Below are positions 16,522 to 25,300 of a DNA stretch of 64,000 nucleotides, piece by piece (position 1 is the stretch's first letter; the number at the start of each line of letters is the position of its first letter). The stretch lies in assembly GCA_963705525.1 (NCBI GenBank), contig CAVPJW010000003.1, positions 310,001-374,000 of the forward strand, in the 5' to 3' direction. The notes beneath the pieces are model-generated. The model saw only the letters and a list, made by a program, of their open reading frames with translations. It had not been told where the DNA came from and ran no database searches. The translations under genes were made by a program, and so were the position numbers. The stretch comes from CAVPJW01 sp963705525. Its GTDB lineage: Bacteria; Acidobacteriota; Vicinamibacteria; Vicinamibacterales; CAVPJW01.

Positions 16522-17997
16522 ATGCCTGCATCACGACGTGACTTTCTGGCCTCGGGTGCCGGTCTGGGTCTGTTATCCGGCTGGCATCGAACGATCGGTC
16601 GGCCCGACGTGAACACTGCCCGCTCCCCCATCGCAACCTATCCACAGCTCGAGACGCTCCTGCGACGTGCGGCGGATCGGCGCGTGTCGACGATGTCGCG
16701 AGGTCGAAGCCTCGAGCTCGACGCCTCGAAGGGCGCGTTCGCGTCCAATCTCGCCGGCCAGGATGTCGCGGTCGCACGGGGTCGCACCCAGAGCATCTCC
16801 GCGGACGGACTCCTTTGCTTCGCCGTCGACGCAAGCGAACCGCAATACGTCACGGGACGGCTCGATCTGGTTCCATCGGACGACCTCCGTCCCGGACTTC
16901 GCGCGACGGTGCTCTGCGACTCCACCATCATCGCAGCGCCGATGAGCGCGGCTCCGGAGTGGAGTCTCGCCGCCATCACCGATCCGCTGCCGCCGGTGAC
17001 TGGCGTCAAACCGGGACGATCCATCGCGCTCGCCTCGTGGCTGATGCCGAAGGGCCGGCATTACATCACCGTCGCCGGCCCGCACTTGCGCGATGCCGGC
17101 GAATTCGTCAGTCTGACGCTCAAGTCCGCCGACCGGCCTGTCGAGAGCCCGCTATACCGGTTCGCCCTGATTGGCGATACGCACGTCCGATTCGCCGGGC
17201 GGCACGAATGGATGAACCTTAAGCTGGGCGACGTGTGCGCGGGCGAATTCGCCGCGACGCTGAGAGACCTGGCAGAGGAAGGCATCGCGTTCGCCATGCA
17301 CGGCGGTGACATGACCGAATACGCGATGCGCGAGGAGTTCGCGATGTTCGCGGGCGTGCTCAAGTCGCAGCGGCTCCAGGTCTACGGATGCATGGGCAAT
17401 CACGACGTGTATCTGCCCACTTCCCGACAGGACGCGCGCGAGCTGCTCGTCGATCACTTCCCCGGCGGCGATCTCGACTACGCGCTGAGCAAGCCGCCGA
17501 TCAGGTTCGTGGTGATGGATGTGGAAATCGAGGAGCGCGCCGTCCGCGAGGAAAAACAGGACTGGCTGCGGAGAACGCTCGCGGCCGACCGCGAAACACC
17601 GACGGTGTTCCTGTTCCACTACGCCCCGTACAACCGCGGAGGCCTGTCATCCTGCGGCATCCGCCTCGAGGACTGGAGCAGCCTGGGCAAGGACGCGCTC
17701 CTGCCGATTCTGCGCGAGGCGCCCAATGTCTTTGCGACCCTGAACGGCCACGATCACTGGGACGAAGTGAACGTCGTCGATGGCATCACGCACATCCAGA
17801 ACGCGGCGTTCGTCGAATGGCCGAATTCCTATCGCGTCTTCCGCGTCTATGTCGACCGCCTCGAGTGGGAGGTCAGGCAGGTGCGCAACCGCGGCTTCGT
17901 CCGCGAGTCGTTCCTCGTCCCCAAGGCCGTGTCGTGGATGATCGCAACAGCCGACTCGGATCTGACGGGTGAGGTCCGCCTCCGGCTGAAGGAGTGA
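16522..17997 (+). CDS. Tat-exported metallophosphoesterase (calcineurin-like)
   Basis: A 491-residue protein with a Tat leader (PASRRDFLASGAGLGLLSG). A beta-rich region of about 190 residues precedes the phosphoesterase domain. All metal motifs are present: IGDTHV near residue 218, HGGDMTEY near 262, MGNHDVY near 293 and NGHDHW near 410. It should hydrolyse a phosphate ester or diester outside the cytoplasm. It closes the sugar-catabolic gene run and may be read with it. Whether it dephosphorylates sugars or phosphodiesters cannot be told. Confidence 0.86.
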   Translation: MPASRRDFLASGAGLGLLSGWHRTIGRPDVNTARSPIATYPQLETLLRRAADRRVSTMSRGRSLELDASKGAFASNLAGQDVAVARGRTQSISADGLLCFAVDASEPQYVTGRLDLVPSDDLRPGLRATVLCDSTIIAAPMSAAPEWSLAAITDPLPPVTGVKPGRSIALASWLMPKGRHYITVAGPHLRDAGEFVSLTLKSADRPVESPLYRFALIGDTHVRFAGRHEWMNLKLGDVCAGEFAATLRDLAEEGIAFAMHGGDMTEYAMREEFAMFAGVLKSQRLQVYGCMGNHDVYLPTSRQDARELLVDHFPGGDLDYALSKPPIRFVVMDVEIEERAVREEKQDWLRRTLAADRETPTVFLFHYAPYNRGGLSSCGIRLEDWSSLGKDALLPILREAPNVFATLNGHDHWDEVNVVDGITHIQNAAFVEWPNSYRVFRVYVDRLEWEVRQVRNRGFVRESFLVPKAVSWMIATADSDLTGEVRLRLKE

Positions 17998-18218
17998 TCC
18001 GCCAGTCAGCATCAGGCAGGGGCCGGCCGCCGAATTTCCGGCGCCCAGAAGGCCGAAGAGACGCGGATTAGTTCACACCGCCGCTAAATCATCCGCACCG
18101 AACTCGAGTCAGCGCCCCGCTTGGCGCCATTTCCTCCGACCGCATTCGCGCGGCTGGGTGCGGATTCCTGAGGAGTCTCAGAGGTTTTCCCAATCTCACA
18201 AGACCCTGGAAAGGCAGG

Positions 18219-18234
18219 TGGCATTCTCGTTGCT
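18219..18234 (+). promoter_or_regulatory. Sigma-54-type -24/-12 promoter
   Basis: TGGCATTCTCGTTGCT matches the sigma-54 consensus, with GG and GC separated by exactly 10 bases (TGGCA and TTGCT blocks conserved). It lies about 28 bases before the ATG of the radical SAM gene. The predicted transcript start near 18245 leaves a very short leader without a clear Shine-Dalgarno, which weakens the case somewhat. Confidence 0.5.
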
Positions 18235-18261
18235 TGATCATCCGCGGCACCATTGTCTGAA

Positions 18262-19497
18262 ATGGACACTGACGTCCGAACGAACCCAGGACTGCTGAAG
18301 CTTGACCTCTACTGCAAGGGAATGAGGTTGGACGATTCCTGCTTCATCGAGCAGGATGGCGGGCGCAGCATCATGCGCACCCGCGCGGGACTCGGGAGCG
18401 GGCTGGAGGCCATCCTCCCGGGCGGACTGTGGACGAACATACCGGTCGTGGAGGCCTTCGCGGCCACGTCTCCCTACCTCCTCAAGAAGTCGAAAAACCG
18501 GTACACGATCTTCCGCGACGAGGAGCCTATCGCGACCATCGACCTGTCGCCCAAACCGCGCTGGTACGACTGCAAGACCACAACAGGCAAGCCGATGACG
18601 CGTGTCGGATCCCTTCAAGGGACGTACCTCGGCATCTACCCCGCCAAAGTCTGCGAGTACTGGCTCGCGAAGCCTGGCAAGGAGAACTGCAAGTTCTGTT
18701 CGGTGGGCCTCAACCTCGGCGTGGATGATGCTGAGACAAAGTCGGTGAACGAGGTTCTCGAGGTCGTCCATGCTGCGAGGCGCGAGTCGGGAATCACGTA
18801 CGTGGACTTCAACACGGGCCACTACGAAGGGGACACGTACCTCGACATTCTCGAGCCGTACATCCGACGCGTGAAGAACGAAACACAGCTCCTCATCGGG
18901 ATCCAGACGCCGCCCCACCATGATCTCCGCCGCTACGACCGGCTCAAGGAGATGGGCGTCAACCGCGTGTCATTCTGTTTCGAGATCTACGACCGTGAGC
19001 GCTTCGTCGAGGTCTGCCCCGGCAAGCATCGTCAGTACGGGCTCGAGCGGTATCTCGAGGCGGTCGAGTACTGCGCGAAGCTCGGCCGGAAGGGAAGCTT
19101 CGAGCCGTGGGTGAGCAACGGCGAGATCATCGCGGGGCTCGAGAAACCTGAAGGATCGATGGCTGCCATCGACTGGATCACGAGCGTTGGCGCCATCCCA
19201 ACGGTGTGTGTTTTCCGGCCGCTCAAGGCCACCGACTACGAGAACGTCCCTCCGCCGAAGACGGAGGACATGATTCCGATATTTCGGCGCCTCTACGAGG
19301 CGTGCATGGAGCGGAACCTGCCAATCGGCGTGGCGCCGAACATCCATGTGAGCCTGGTGCTCCTACCCGAGGAGTGCCGCTGGTTCACGGATCGGCCTCG
19401 CAAGTACTGGCGGAAAGAGCTGAAGCTCCACGCGATGTCGCGCGTGTTTCGGTGGGGGTTCGATCGGCAGGTTCGCCGTGCCGTGGCTGCCCACTAG
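18262..19497 (+). CDS. Radical SAM superfamily protein with non-canonical CX11CX2C cluster motif
   Basis: A 411-residue protein counted from ATG 18262; a TTG three codons earlier is possible. Cys131, Cys143 and Cys146 (CEYWLAKPGKENCKFC) form CX11CX2C, with the aromatic residue before the last Cys as in radical SAM enzymes. The canonical spacing is CX3CX2C. The following TIM-barrel-like order is visible: YVDFNTGHYEGD, LLIGIQTPPHHD, VNRVSFCFEIYD and PTVCVFRPL. Function is unknown. It stands alone behind a sigma-54-like promoter and is divergent from no partner gene. The N-terminal 120 residues could be a family-specific cap. Confidence 0.7.
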   Translation: MDTDVRTNPGLLKLDLYCKGMRLDDSCFIEQDGGRSIMRTRAGLGSGLEAILPGGLWTNIPVVEAFAATSPYLLKKSKNRYTIFRDEEPIATIDLSPKPRWYDCKTTTGKPMTRVGSLQGTYLGIYPAKVCEYWLAKPGKENCKFCSVGLNLGVDDAETKSVNEVLEVVHAARRESGITYVDFNTGHYEGDTYLDILEPYIRRVKNETQLLIGIQTPPHHDLRRYDRLKEMGVNRVSFCFEIYDRERFVEVCPGKHRQYGLERYLEAVEYCAKLGRKGSFEPWVSNGEIIAGLEKPEGSMAAIDWITSVGAIPTVCVFRPLKATDYENVPPPKTEDMIPIFRRLYEACMERNLPIGVAPNIHVSLVLLPEECRWFTDRPRKYWRKELKLHAMSRVFRWGFDRQVRRAVAAH

Positions 19498-19527
19498 TCC
19501 ACACCCCCCGCCGCGGCCTGAAACAGT

Positions 19528-20346
19528 TCAGGAATTCCCGGGCTCCAGCGCGTCTCTCAATCCGTCGCCCACCACGCTGAACGCGAGCACGACGACCGTG
19601 ATCGCAACGCCGGGTGCGATCGCGGCGATAGGTGTGCTCCGCACCAGCTCGCGTCCCTTGCTGAGCATCGCGCCCCATTCCGGATCGGGCGGCTGAACGC
19701 CAAGGCCCAGGAATGACAGGCCCGACGAAATCAGGATGGCTGTGCCGAGCATGATGGTCGTCTGGACGAGAATCGGCGACAGACAATTCGGCAGAACGTG
19801 CGCCAGCAGGATCCGCGCGTCAGACGCCCCCTGCGCGCGGCAGGCCTGCACGTAATCGAGGGCCACAACCGATTGCGCCGCTGCGCGGGCGATGCGCGCG
19901 AAGGTCGGAACCGAGAAGATCGCGACGGCAACGATGGTGTTGCGCATGCCTTTTCCCAGAATCGCGAGCATCGCAATCGCCAGAAGGATGTCGGGGAAGG
20001 CGAGCAGCATGTCGATGAACCGCATGACGAGCGCATCGAGACGCCCTCCCTTGAAAGCCGCCACCACTCCGAGCCCTGCGCCGATGATGAGGCCGATGCC
20101 GACGCTCGTGACGCTGATCGTCAGCGACACCCGTGCTCCGTAGATCATCCGGCTGAGAATGTCCCGCCCCAGATGATCGGTCCCGAGGGGGTGGTCCCAG
20201 CTGGCAGGCTGGTAGTTGGCGCCGAGGTTTTGCGCCAGCGGATCGCTCGCGATCAGGTGCGGGCCAATGAGGGCCACGAGCCCAAACAGCGCGATGACGA
20301 TTGCGCCGGCGACGGCGAGGCGATTGGCGAGGAAGCGTTGCCACAT
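19528..20346 (-). CDS. Dipeptide/oligopeptide ABC transporter permease (DppC type)
   Basis: A 272-residue inner-membrane protein. It has the OppC_N start region (FLANRLAVAGAIVIALFGLV), the periplasmic loop HPLGTDHLGRDILSRMIYGA and the EAA loop ACRAQGASDARILLAHVLPN. All of these are diagnostic for DppC/OppC permeases. It pairs with the DppB-type gene upstream. A matching substrate-binding lipoprotein is at 25286-26860. No ATPase gene is in the window, so the ATPases must come from elsewhere. Predicted role: import of di- or oligopeptides or similar solutes. Confidence 0.9.
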   Translation of the reverse strand: MWQRFLANRLAVAGAIVIALFGLVALIGPHLIASDPLAQNLGANYQPASWDHPLGTDHLGRDILSRMIYGARVSLTISVTSVGIGLIIGAGLGVVAAFKGGRLDALVMRFIDMLLAFPDILLAIAMLAILGKGMRNTIVAVAIFSVPTFARIARAAAQSVVALDYVQACRAQGASDARILLAHVLPNCLSPILVQTTIMLGTAILISSGLSFLGLGVQPPDPEWGAMLSKGRELVRSTPIAAIAPGVAITVVVLAFSVVGDGLRDALEPGNS

Positions 20347-20358
20347 AGTATTTGTGAA

Positions 20359-20440
20359 GCCTAAGCACTAAGAACCAACAACTAAGAACTACATGGACAC
20401 TGCACGCGAAGTGCTTAGTGCTTCGTTCTTAGTTCTTAGA
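20359..20440. repeat. Word repeat, family A, inverted arms
   Basis: The left arm (20359-20393) is CCTAAGCACTAAGAACCAACAACTAAGAAC and similar. The right arm (20409-20440) is AGTGCTTAGTGCTTCGTTCTTAGTTCTTAG. The arms are complementary over about 30 bases. It separates two permease genes of one transporter, and the TAA stop of the DppB-type gene falls inside it. Confidence 0.8.
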
Positions 20441-21370
20441 GCGATCTCAGTCTCGGATCGAGCGCCCTCGAGAAGGCATCGACCATCAGGTTCGTCGTCA
20501 CATAAAGCGCCGCCACGACGAGCACGGCGCCCTGGATCATCGGGAAGTCGCGCGCCAGGACAGCGTCCACCATCATCCGACCTACTCCCGGAATCGCAAA
20601 GACGCTCTCGACCAGCACCGTGCCGGCCAGAAGACCGCCGAAGCGCAACCCGACCAGGTTGAGAACCGGAAGCCAGGCGTTCCTGAGCGCGTGTCCGTAG
20701 ATCACGAACCGTTCCGCGACACCTTTCGCGCGCGCCGTGCGGATGTAGTCCTGCCCGAGCACGTCGAGCATCGCGGCGCGCATCATCCTCGCGATGAGGC
20801 CCGGCCGACTGCGTGCCCAGCGTGACGATCGGCAGGACGTAGTGCCACGGCGTGCCGACGCCGATCGACGGGAGCAGGCCGAGCTGGAGCGAGAAGATCA
20901 GCATCAGCATCAACGCCAGCCAGTACGACGGCGTGGAGACGGCGACGAGCGTCAACCCGAGAATGATGTGATCCCAGATCCGGTTGTGTCGAACGGCGGC
21001 CGCGATGCCGGTGACGACGCCGATCATCGTCGCGAGCACGGTGCCGCCCAGCGCAAGCCAGAACGTGTGGGGGAATCTCTCGGCGATTTCGGTCGAGACC
21101 GGCGCTCCGGGTTCGAATCGAGATGCCGAGATCCCCAGAGAGCGCGTTCACCAGGAAATGCCAGAACTGAACGGGCAGCGGGCGGTCGAGCCAGAGCTCG
21201 TGGCGGATGCGCGCGACGACTTCAGGCGTCGATTCGAGGCCGGCGGCGAGCTGCGCCGGGTCGCCGGGAATCAGGTGGACGATCAGGAAGACAAGGAGCG
21301 AGATGCCGAAGAGCACCAGGACGAGCTGGAGGAAGGAGTCACGGAGGTGCCGCCAGAGTGAGCTCGTCAC
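20436..21370 (-). pseudogene. Dipeptide ABC transporter permease (DppB type), two frameshifts
   Basis: Three consecutive frames together make one DppB protein of about 310 residues. The N-terminal piece is MTSSLWRHLRDSFLQLVLVL to GDLGISIRT, with the break near 21112. The middle piece is APVSTEIAERFPHTFWLAL to TLGTQSAG, with a break near 20803 at GCCGGGCC. The C-terminal piece is LIARMMRAAMLDVLGQDYIR to DPRLRSL. The EAA loop (IRTARAKGVAERFVIYGHAL) is intact. Two breaks in one gene mean either true decay or two sequencing errors. It is followed by the DppC-type gene across a hairpin repeat. Confidence 0.82.
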
Positions 21371-21378
21371 GAACCGAA

Positions 21379-21744
21379 CTACTGGGATTCTCGACGCTGC
21401 TCCTCAAGCAGCAACTCCAGCTCGGCGAGACTCTCGAGATCCTTCGGCCGCCCCGCTGCGCGCTTCAGCCGAATCAACTGAGCGAGAGTGACGACGTCTA
21501 CGTCACTGTCGAAGACGCGGAACGAGACCTGGTCCCGGAGCCCAGCTTCGCGAAGGCCCTCTGCGAAACGGAGAGCGGCAATCATGTTCTGCACGCGCTC
21601 CTTCACAGACCGCCGCGACTGCTCTCGAATAAGCGCACGATCGACATCCTTCTTGAACGCCTCAATCACAGGATCCTGCGCGAAGCGCTCGTCGTCCTGA
21701 TCGCGTGCTCCGTCTTTGCTCTGCGGGGTATCCATGATTCTCAT
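21379..21744 (-). CDS. Small protein fusing an antitoxin-like N terminus to the C terminus of a nucleotidyltransferase
   Basis: About 121 residues from MRIMDTP. The N-terminal half (DPVIEAFKKDVDRALIREQ, then RRSVKERVQNMIAALRFAEG) resembles the small partner encoded beside DUF6036/AbiEii-like nucleotidyltransferases. The C-terminal third (DVVTLAQLIRLKRAAGRPKD, then LESLAELELLLEEQR) is the usual tail of the transferase itself. The catalytic GG/GS and DxD region is absent. The simplest reading is an in-frame deletion that joined the two genes of a toxin-antitoxin-like pair. Function of the remnant, if any, is unknown. An internal ATG at 21735 is an alternative start. Confidence 0.55.
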   Translation of the reverse strand: MRIMDTPQSKDGARDQDDERFAQDPVIEAFKKDVDRALIREQSRRSVKERVQNMIAALRFAEGLREAGLRDQVSFRVFDSDVDVVTLAQLIRLKRAAGRPKDLESLAELELLLEEQRRESQ

Positions 21745-22025
21745 TGTGGACGTAGTGGCCCGTCGCCAGCAAGTCTCGAGGCGGGCTTCCATCGATCGCT
21801 TGAATGTAGAAACGGCTCTTGCCACTTGGCTCTGAACCAAAGAATGCGACAGCCCGACGAACTCTCTGGCGGGACCTCTCGCTCTACGATCGAGGCACAT
21901 TCACCAAGATCTTCAACAACCACGCAGGATGTGTCCGTTCCCGGTTCCCAGCCTATATACTGAGCAGCCTGGATGACGCTGCCAATTTCCCCTGTGCCGC
22001 CCAGCAAAACCCCGGCAGGAACGGA

Positions 22026-23198
22026 ATGAATGCGATGGCCGATCGTCCGAGACTGATCGGACGGCGTCATTTCTTGACGGGTGCCGGAGCCTTCGCGCTG
22101 CTGAGCGGGTTCGAAGCCTGTCGGCGCGCGGCTCGCCCGAGACTGCAGCTGGCGACGCTCCGCGCGAGCGTCGATCGCATCACGCTCATCACCGTGTGTA
22201 CTCGCCCCTTCCGCGAGCAAGGTCCGCGGTTGGATGTCGAGAAAGTGGGCGCCAAGACGGTCGTGCACAATTACGGGCACGGCGGAAGCGGCTGGTCGCT
22301 CTCCTGGGGCTCGGGCGCCATCGCGACCTCAAATGCCCTTGCCACCGGCGAGCGAGACATCGCGGTGATTGGCTGCGGCGCGCTGGGGTTGACCACCGCG
22401 CTGCTGCTGCAACGTGCCGGCGCGCGTGTGACCATCTACGCCAAGGACCTCCCTCCCAATGTGCGCTCGTCGTTGGCGACGGGTGTCTACTCGCCCGACT
22501 CACGCATCTGCCTCGAGAAGTATGCGACGCCCAACTTCAAGCAGTCGTGGGAGCACATGGCCCGCCAGTCGTTTCAAACCTTTCAGAGTTTCCTGGGGCT
22601 GGCGGGAACACCTGTGGAGTTCGTCGACAACTACTTCGTTTCCGACGATGCTGTCACTGGACAGCCGGGCCGGACTCCAGACGGCCGGCCGGCATTCGCG
22701 GAACTGCAGCAGGAATTGACCAGCGATCTGATCCCGCACGCGACCACCTTTGAACCCGGCACTCATCCGTTGGGCAATCGGTACCTGCGAGGCAGCAGTC
22801 AACTCATGTTCAACCTGACGGAATATTCTCGAACGCTGCTGGCCGATTTCGCCGCCAACGGCGGCAAAATCGAGATCGCCGAATTCCACGCGCCGCATGA
22901 ACTCGCGCGTCTGAAGGAAAAGACGCTGGTGAACGCCACCGGCTACGGCGCGCGCGCGCTGTTCGGCGACGAGTCGGTCATTCCGGTGAGGGGCCAATTG
23001 GCCAGAACGATCCCGCAACCGGACATGAATTATGGTTTGTTTTACCGGAATGTCGGATTCGTGCCGCGCCGCGACGGTCTTGTGTTTCAAGTCGTCGGTG
23101 AGAACGACTACTACGGCTACAACGACGACAACGTGGTGCCGGACCGCGCAGAAGCCGAACAGGCGGTCAAGACCATCGCCTCGCTGTTCGCCGCGTAG
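22026..23198 (+). CDS. Exported FAD-dependent D-amino-acid-oxidase-like protein with permuted motif order
   Basis: A 390-residue protein starting at ATG 22026, with a Tat-like leader (RPRLIGRRHFLTGAGAFALL). Residues 80-97 (HNYGHGGSGWSLSWGSG) match the C-terminal FAD/substrate motif of D-amino-acid oxidases. Here it precedes the Rossmann motif IAVIGCGALGLTTALLLQRA at about 112-130. The rest follows DAO order (YSPDSRICLEKYATPNF, VNATGYGARALFGD, VIPVRGQLA). It probably oxidises an amine or amino acid outside the cytoplasm, using FAD bound before Tat export. Peptide-transport genes flank it. Confidence 0.72.
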   Translation: MNAMADRPRLIGRRHFLTGAGAFALLSGFEACRRAARPRLQLATLRASVDRITLITVCTRPFREQGPRLDVEKVGAKTVVHNYGHGGSGWSLSWGSGAIATSNALATGERDIAVIGCGALGLTTALLLQRAGARVTIYAKDLPPNVRSSLATGVYSPDSRICLEKYATPNFKQSWEHMARQSFQTFQSFLGLAGTPVEFVDNYFVSDDAVTGQPGRTPDGRPAFAELQQELTSDLIPHATTFEPGTHPLGNRYLRGSSQLMFNLTEYSRTLLADFAANGGKIEIAEFHAPHELARLKEKTLVNATGYGARALFGDESVIPVRGQLARTIPQPDMNYGLFYRNVGFVPRRDGLVFQVVGENDYYGYNDDNVVPDRAEAEQAVKTIASLFAA

Positions 23199-23267
23199 TT
23201 CTGTCCCCGACAGAATCGCGTTCGCATGCCTCGGTGTAGACGATAGGACACATGAAGGCGCCTCGCG

Positions 23268-23338
23268 GGCGCGCCCTGAGTCCTGAGCCCTAAGCCCCGA
23301 AGCTCTCTGAGCCCTGGGGCTTGAGCCTTGAGCCTGCT
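23268..23338. repeat. Word repeat, family F (CCTGAGCCCTAAGCC)
   Basis: GCCCTGAGTCCTGAGCCCTAAGCCCCGAAGCTCTCTGAGCCC and GGGGCTTGAGCCTTGAGCC fill the end of the gap between two convergent genes. The halves are partly complementary. It stops at the TGA/TAG end of the minus-strand oxidoreductase. Confidence 0.7.
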
Positions 23339-25263
23339 TAGCTCTTGATTCTGCCGATCTCTCCCACCGCGCGGAACGCCATGTTGATGGCCGCGTCCGT
23401 GTGCGGACTCGCGGCCGCGTCTGCATTGGCAATGGCGATCCTGCCGAACGGCTTGCGCGCGATGACGCATGGGCGCTCGTCCGGTGTGTCGAGCGCCCAT
23501 TCCGGCGGATCGAAGAGGGTGTTGTAGGTGTAGGCGTAGCCGTGCGGCCAGCGGTTCACCGTAATGGCCTCGATGTCGTGCGCCGGATCGAACCCGCCGC
23601 CCGACAGCATCCGGCCGAGCTCATCGCGGATCTTCATTTCGAAGGTCGCAAAGGTCGTCGACAGAAGATCCATGCGGCCCATCCGGTGCTGATCCTTCTT
23701 CGAGAGGCCTGGGCTGCACGGCGTGCGCACCAAATGAAGCATGATCGGCTCGTCGGGAGTTCGCGGAGCCTTGTAGTCGCCAAGGCTCACGGGTTCCGAG
23801 AGGCTGATCATGTTGTGATAGCCACCCGGCGCGTGAATGTCGCTCACGCCGAGTTTTTGAAAGGCCCGCCAGTTGCCGACGAGCACGCTCGTGTAGACGA
23901 TCGGCGCCTTGACGCCGTACGCGAGCGCCTCGCGCTGCTTCGCCGGAAGCTCGGGGCACAGGTACGGAATCATCGTGTTCCAGCACGCGAGAATGCAGGC
24001 GCGGCCGCGCACGGCTGCGGGCTTCCCGCCCCGGACGTAGGTGATCGAGACCTCGCGAGCGCTCTCTGCCTCGCCGACGTGCGCGACACGCACGACGGTG
24101 CTGTTCAGGCGAATGCGGACTGGCGACGCATCGTCATCCAGGCGCCCATACGCGACGCGCGTCGTCTGCACGTCTTCCATCGTCCGGCCTGGCACCGCAC
24201 CCGGGATGAGAGACCGCACGAGCAGACGCGCGAGCGTCGCGTTCCCATCCGGGAAATGAATCGTCCGCTCGCCGCTCTCGGGCCGCCGTCCGTGCTGCCC
24301 TCCCGGCTCGCCCGCGAGCTGTTCCGGCGGCGTCGGCTCCAGATCGAGTCCCTGAAAACCCGGATATCCCATCTGCCAGCAGTACAGCGCGGGCACAGCA
24401 TCGATCCCCAGGCAGAAGAGATCGTGCGTGCGCGACTGGAAAAACGGAATGACGCCTGGATCGACCTTCGCGATGTTCAGCAGGTAGTCGCGGTAGCTGA
24501 TTGATGCCAGCTTGGCCTTCTTCGCCGGTGAATAGAGGCCAGGCATGTAGTCGCGATTGGCCTTGTCGTCGTAGAGCCGCGCGATGTCGCGCCGCGCCGG
24601 TTCAGAGAGCGGCGTGCGCGCCAGGAACTCCGGCCACGTCGGCTTGCCGACGTCGGCAACGAGTCGATCCTCGCCGAACGTTTCTTTGTCGAAGAAGATG
24701 CCTCGCGTGAGGCCCATCTTCTCGTAGAGCTCGCTCTCCTCCTTGTGCAGCGTATCGAAGCGCTCGATGTCGATGCCCACCTCGCGCACGAGGTCGGCTG
24801 CCATCCGGCTGTAGCGCGAAGGCGACTCGAGCTCCAGCGTGCCGCCGTTCAGGATCATCGTCCGGCCGCGCGACTGGAATTCGTTCCGCTTGGCGTGGCC
24901 GCCGAAATCGTCGTGATTGTCGAGCACGAGAACGCGGCTGTCCGGGTGCGCCTTGCGGAAGAAGTACGCTGCGGCCAGACCCGAAAGTCCGCCGCCCACG
25001 ACCACGAGATCGAACGTTTCTCCGGTGAGCGCTTCCTCGCCGGACTTCAGCCACGACTGACCGTCGCGGAGCGCGTGGCCGATCTCCCACGAACCGTCGT
25101 GACTACCGCGCATACCCGTGAGTGACGGCGGGTAGTAGGCCGGATCGCGCTCGGGCGCGAAGGGCTGCTGCTCGAGCGCCATCAGCCACGACGGCGCGAC
25201 GAACGAGCTGGTGACGGCGACGGAGACACCGTTCAGAAAGTCGCGGCGGGTAATGGAGGACAT
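23338..25263 (-). CDS. Tat-exported FAD-dependent oxidoreductase (spermidine dehydrogenase-like)
   Basis: A 641-residue protein from ATG 25263, beginning SSITRRDFLNGVSVAVTSSF, a Tat leader. FAD binding is shown by FDLVVVGGGLSGLAAAYFFR and LVLDNHDDFGGHAKRNEF. The C-terminal FAD motif is IAIANADAAASPHTDAAINM. The length and the NAD(P)-binding-like amine oxidase fold fit spermidine dehydrogenase-related proteins. Expected role: oxidation of a polyamine or amine outside the cytoplasm, electron acceptor unknown. Lies just downstream of the peptide-binding lipoprotein gene in the same direction. Spacer contains a family A repeat. Confidence 0.8.
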   Translation of the reverse strand: MSSITRRDFLNGVSVAVTSSFVAPSWLMALEQQPFAPERDPAYYPPSLTGMRGSHDGSWEIGHALRDGQSWLKSGEEALTGETFDLVVVGGGLSGLAAAYFFRKAHPDSRVLVLDNHDDFGGHAKRNEFQSRGRTMILNGGTLELESPSRYSRMAADLVREVGIDIERFDTLHKEESELYEKMGLTRGIFFDKETFGEDRLVADVGKPTWPEFLARTPLSEPARRDIARLYDDKANRDYMPGLYSPAKKAKLASISYRDYLLNIAKVDPGVIPFFQSRTHDLFCLGIDAVPALYCWQMGYPGFQGLDLEPTPPEQLAGEPGGQHGRRPESGERTIHFPDGNATLARLLVRSLIPGAVPGRTMEDVQTTRVAYGRLDDDASPVRIRLNSTVVRVAHVGEAESAREVSITYVRGGKPAAVRGRACILACWNTMIPYLCPELPAKQREALAYGVKAPIVYTSVLVGNWRAFQKLGVSDIHAPGGYHNMISLSEPVSLGDYKAPRTPDEPIMLHLVRTPCSPGLSKKDQHRMGRMDLLSTTFATFEMKIRDELGRMLSGGGFDPAHDIEAITVNRWPHGYAYTYNTLFDPPEWALDTPDERPCVIARKPFGRIAIANADAAASPHTDAAINMAFRAVGEIGRIKS

Positions 25264-25265
25264 AG

Positions 25266-25300
25266 AGGTTCTTGGTTCTTTGGTCTTAGTTCTTAGGTCC
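25266..25300. repeat. Word repeat, family A (GGTTCTTGGTTC / GTTCTTAGG)
   Basis: GAGGTTCTTGGTTCTTTGGTCTTAGTTCTTAGGTCC. On the minus strand it reads CCTAAGAACTAAG and encodes the final Pro-Lys-Asn and TAA stop of the ABC-binding protein. Confidence 0.75.

Noticed and set aside
23401..24504. 367-codon plus-strand frame opposite the spermidine-dehydrogenase-like gene
   Set aside because: The minus strand carries intact FAD motifs throughout; the plus-strand frame has no recognisable feature.
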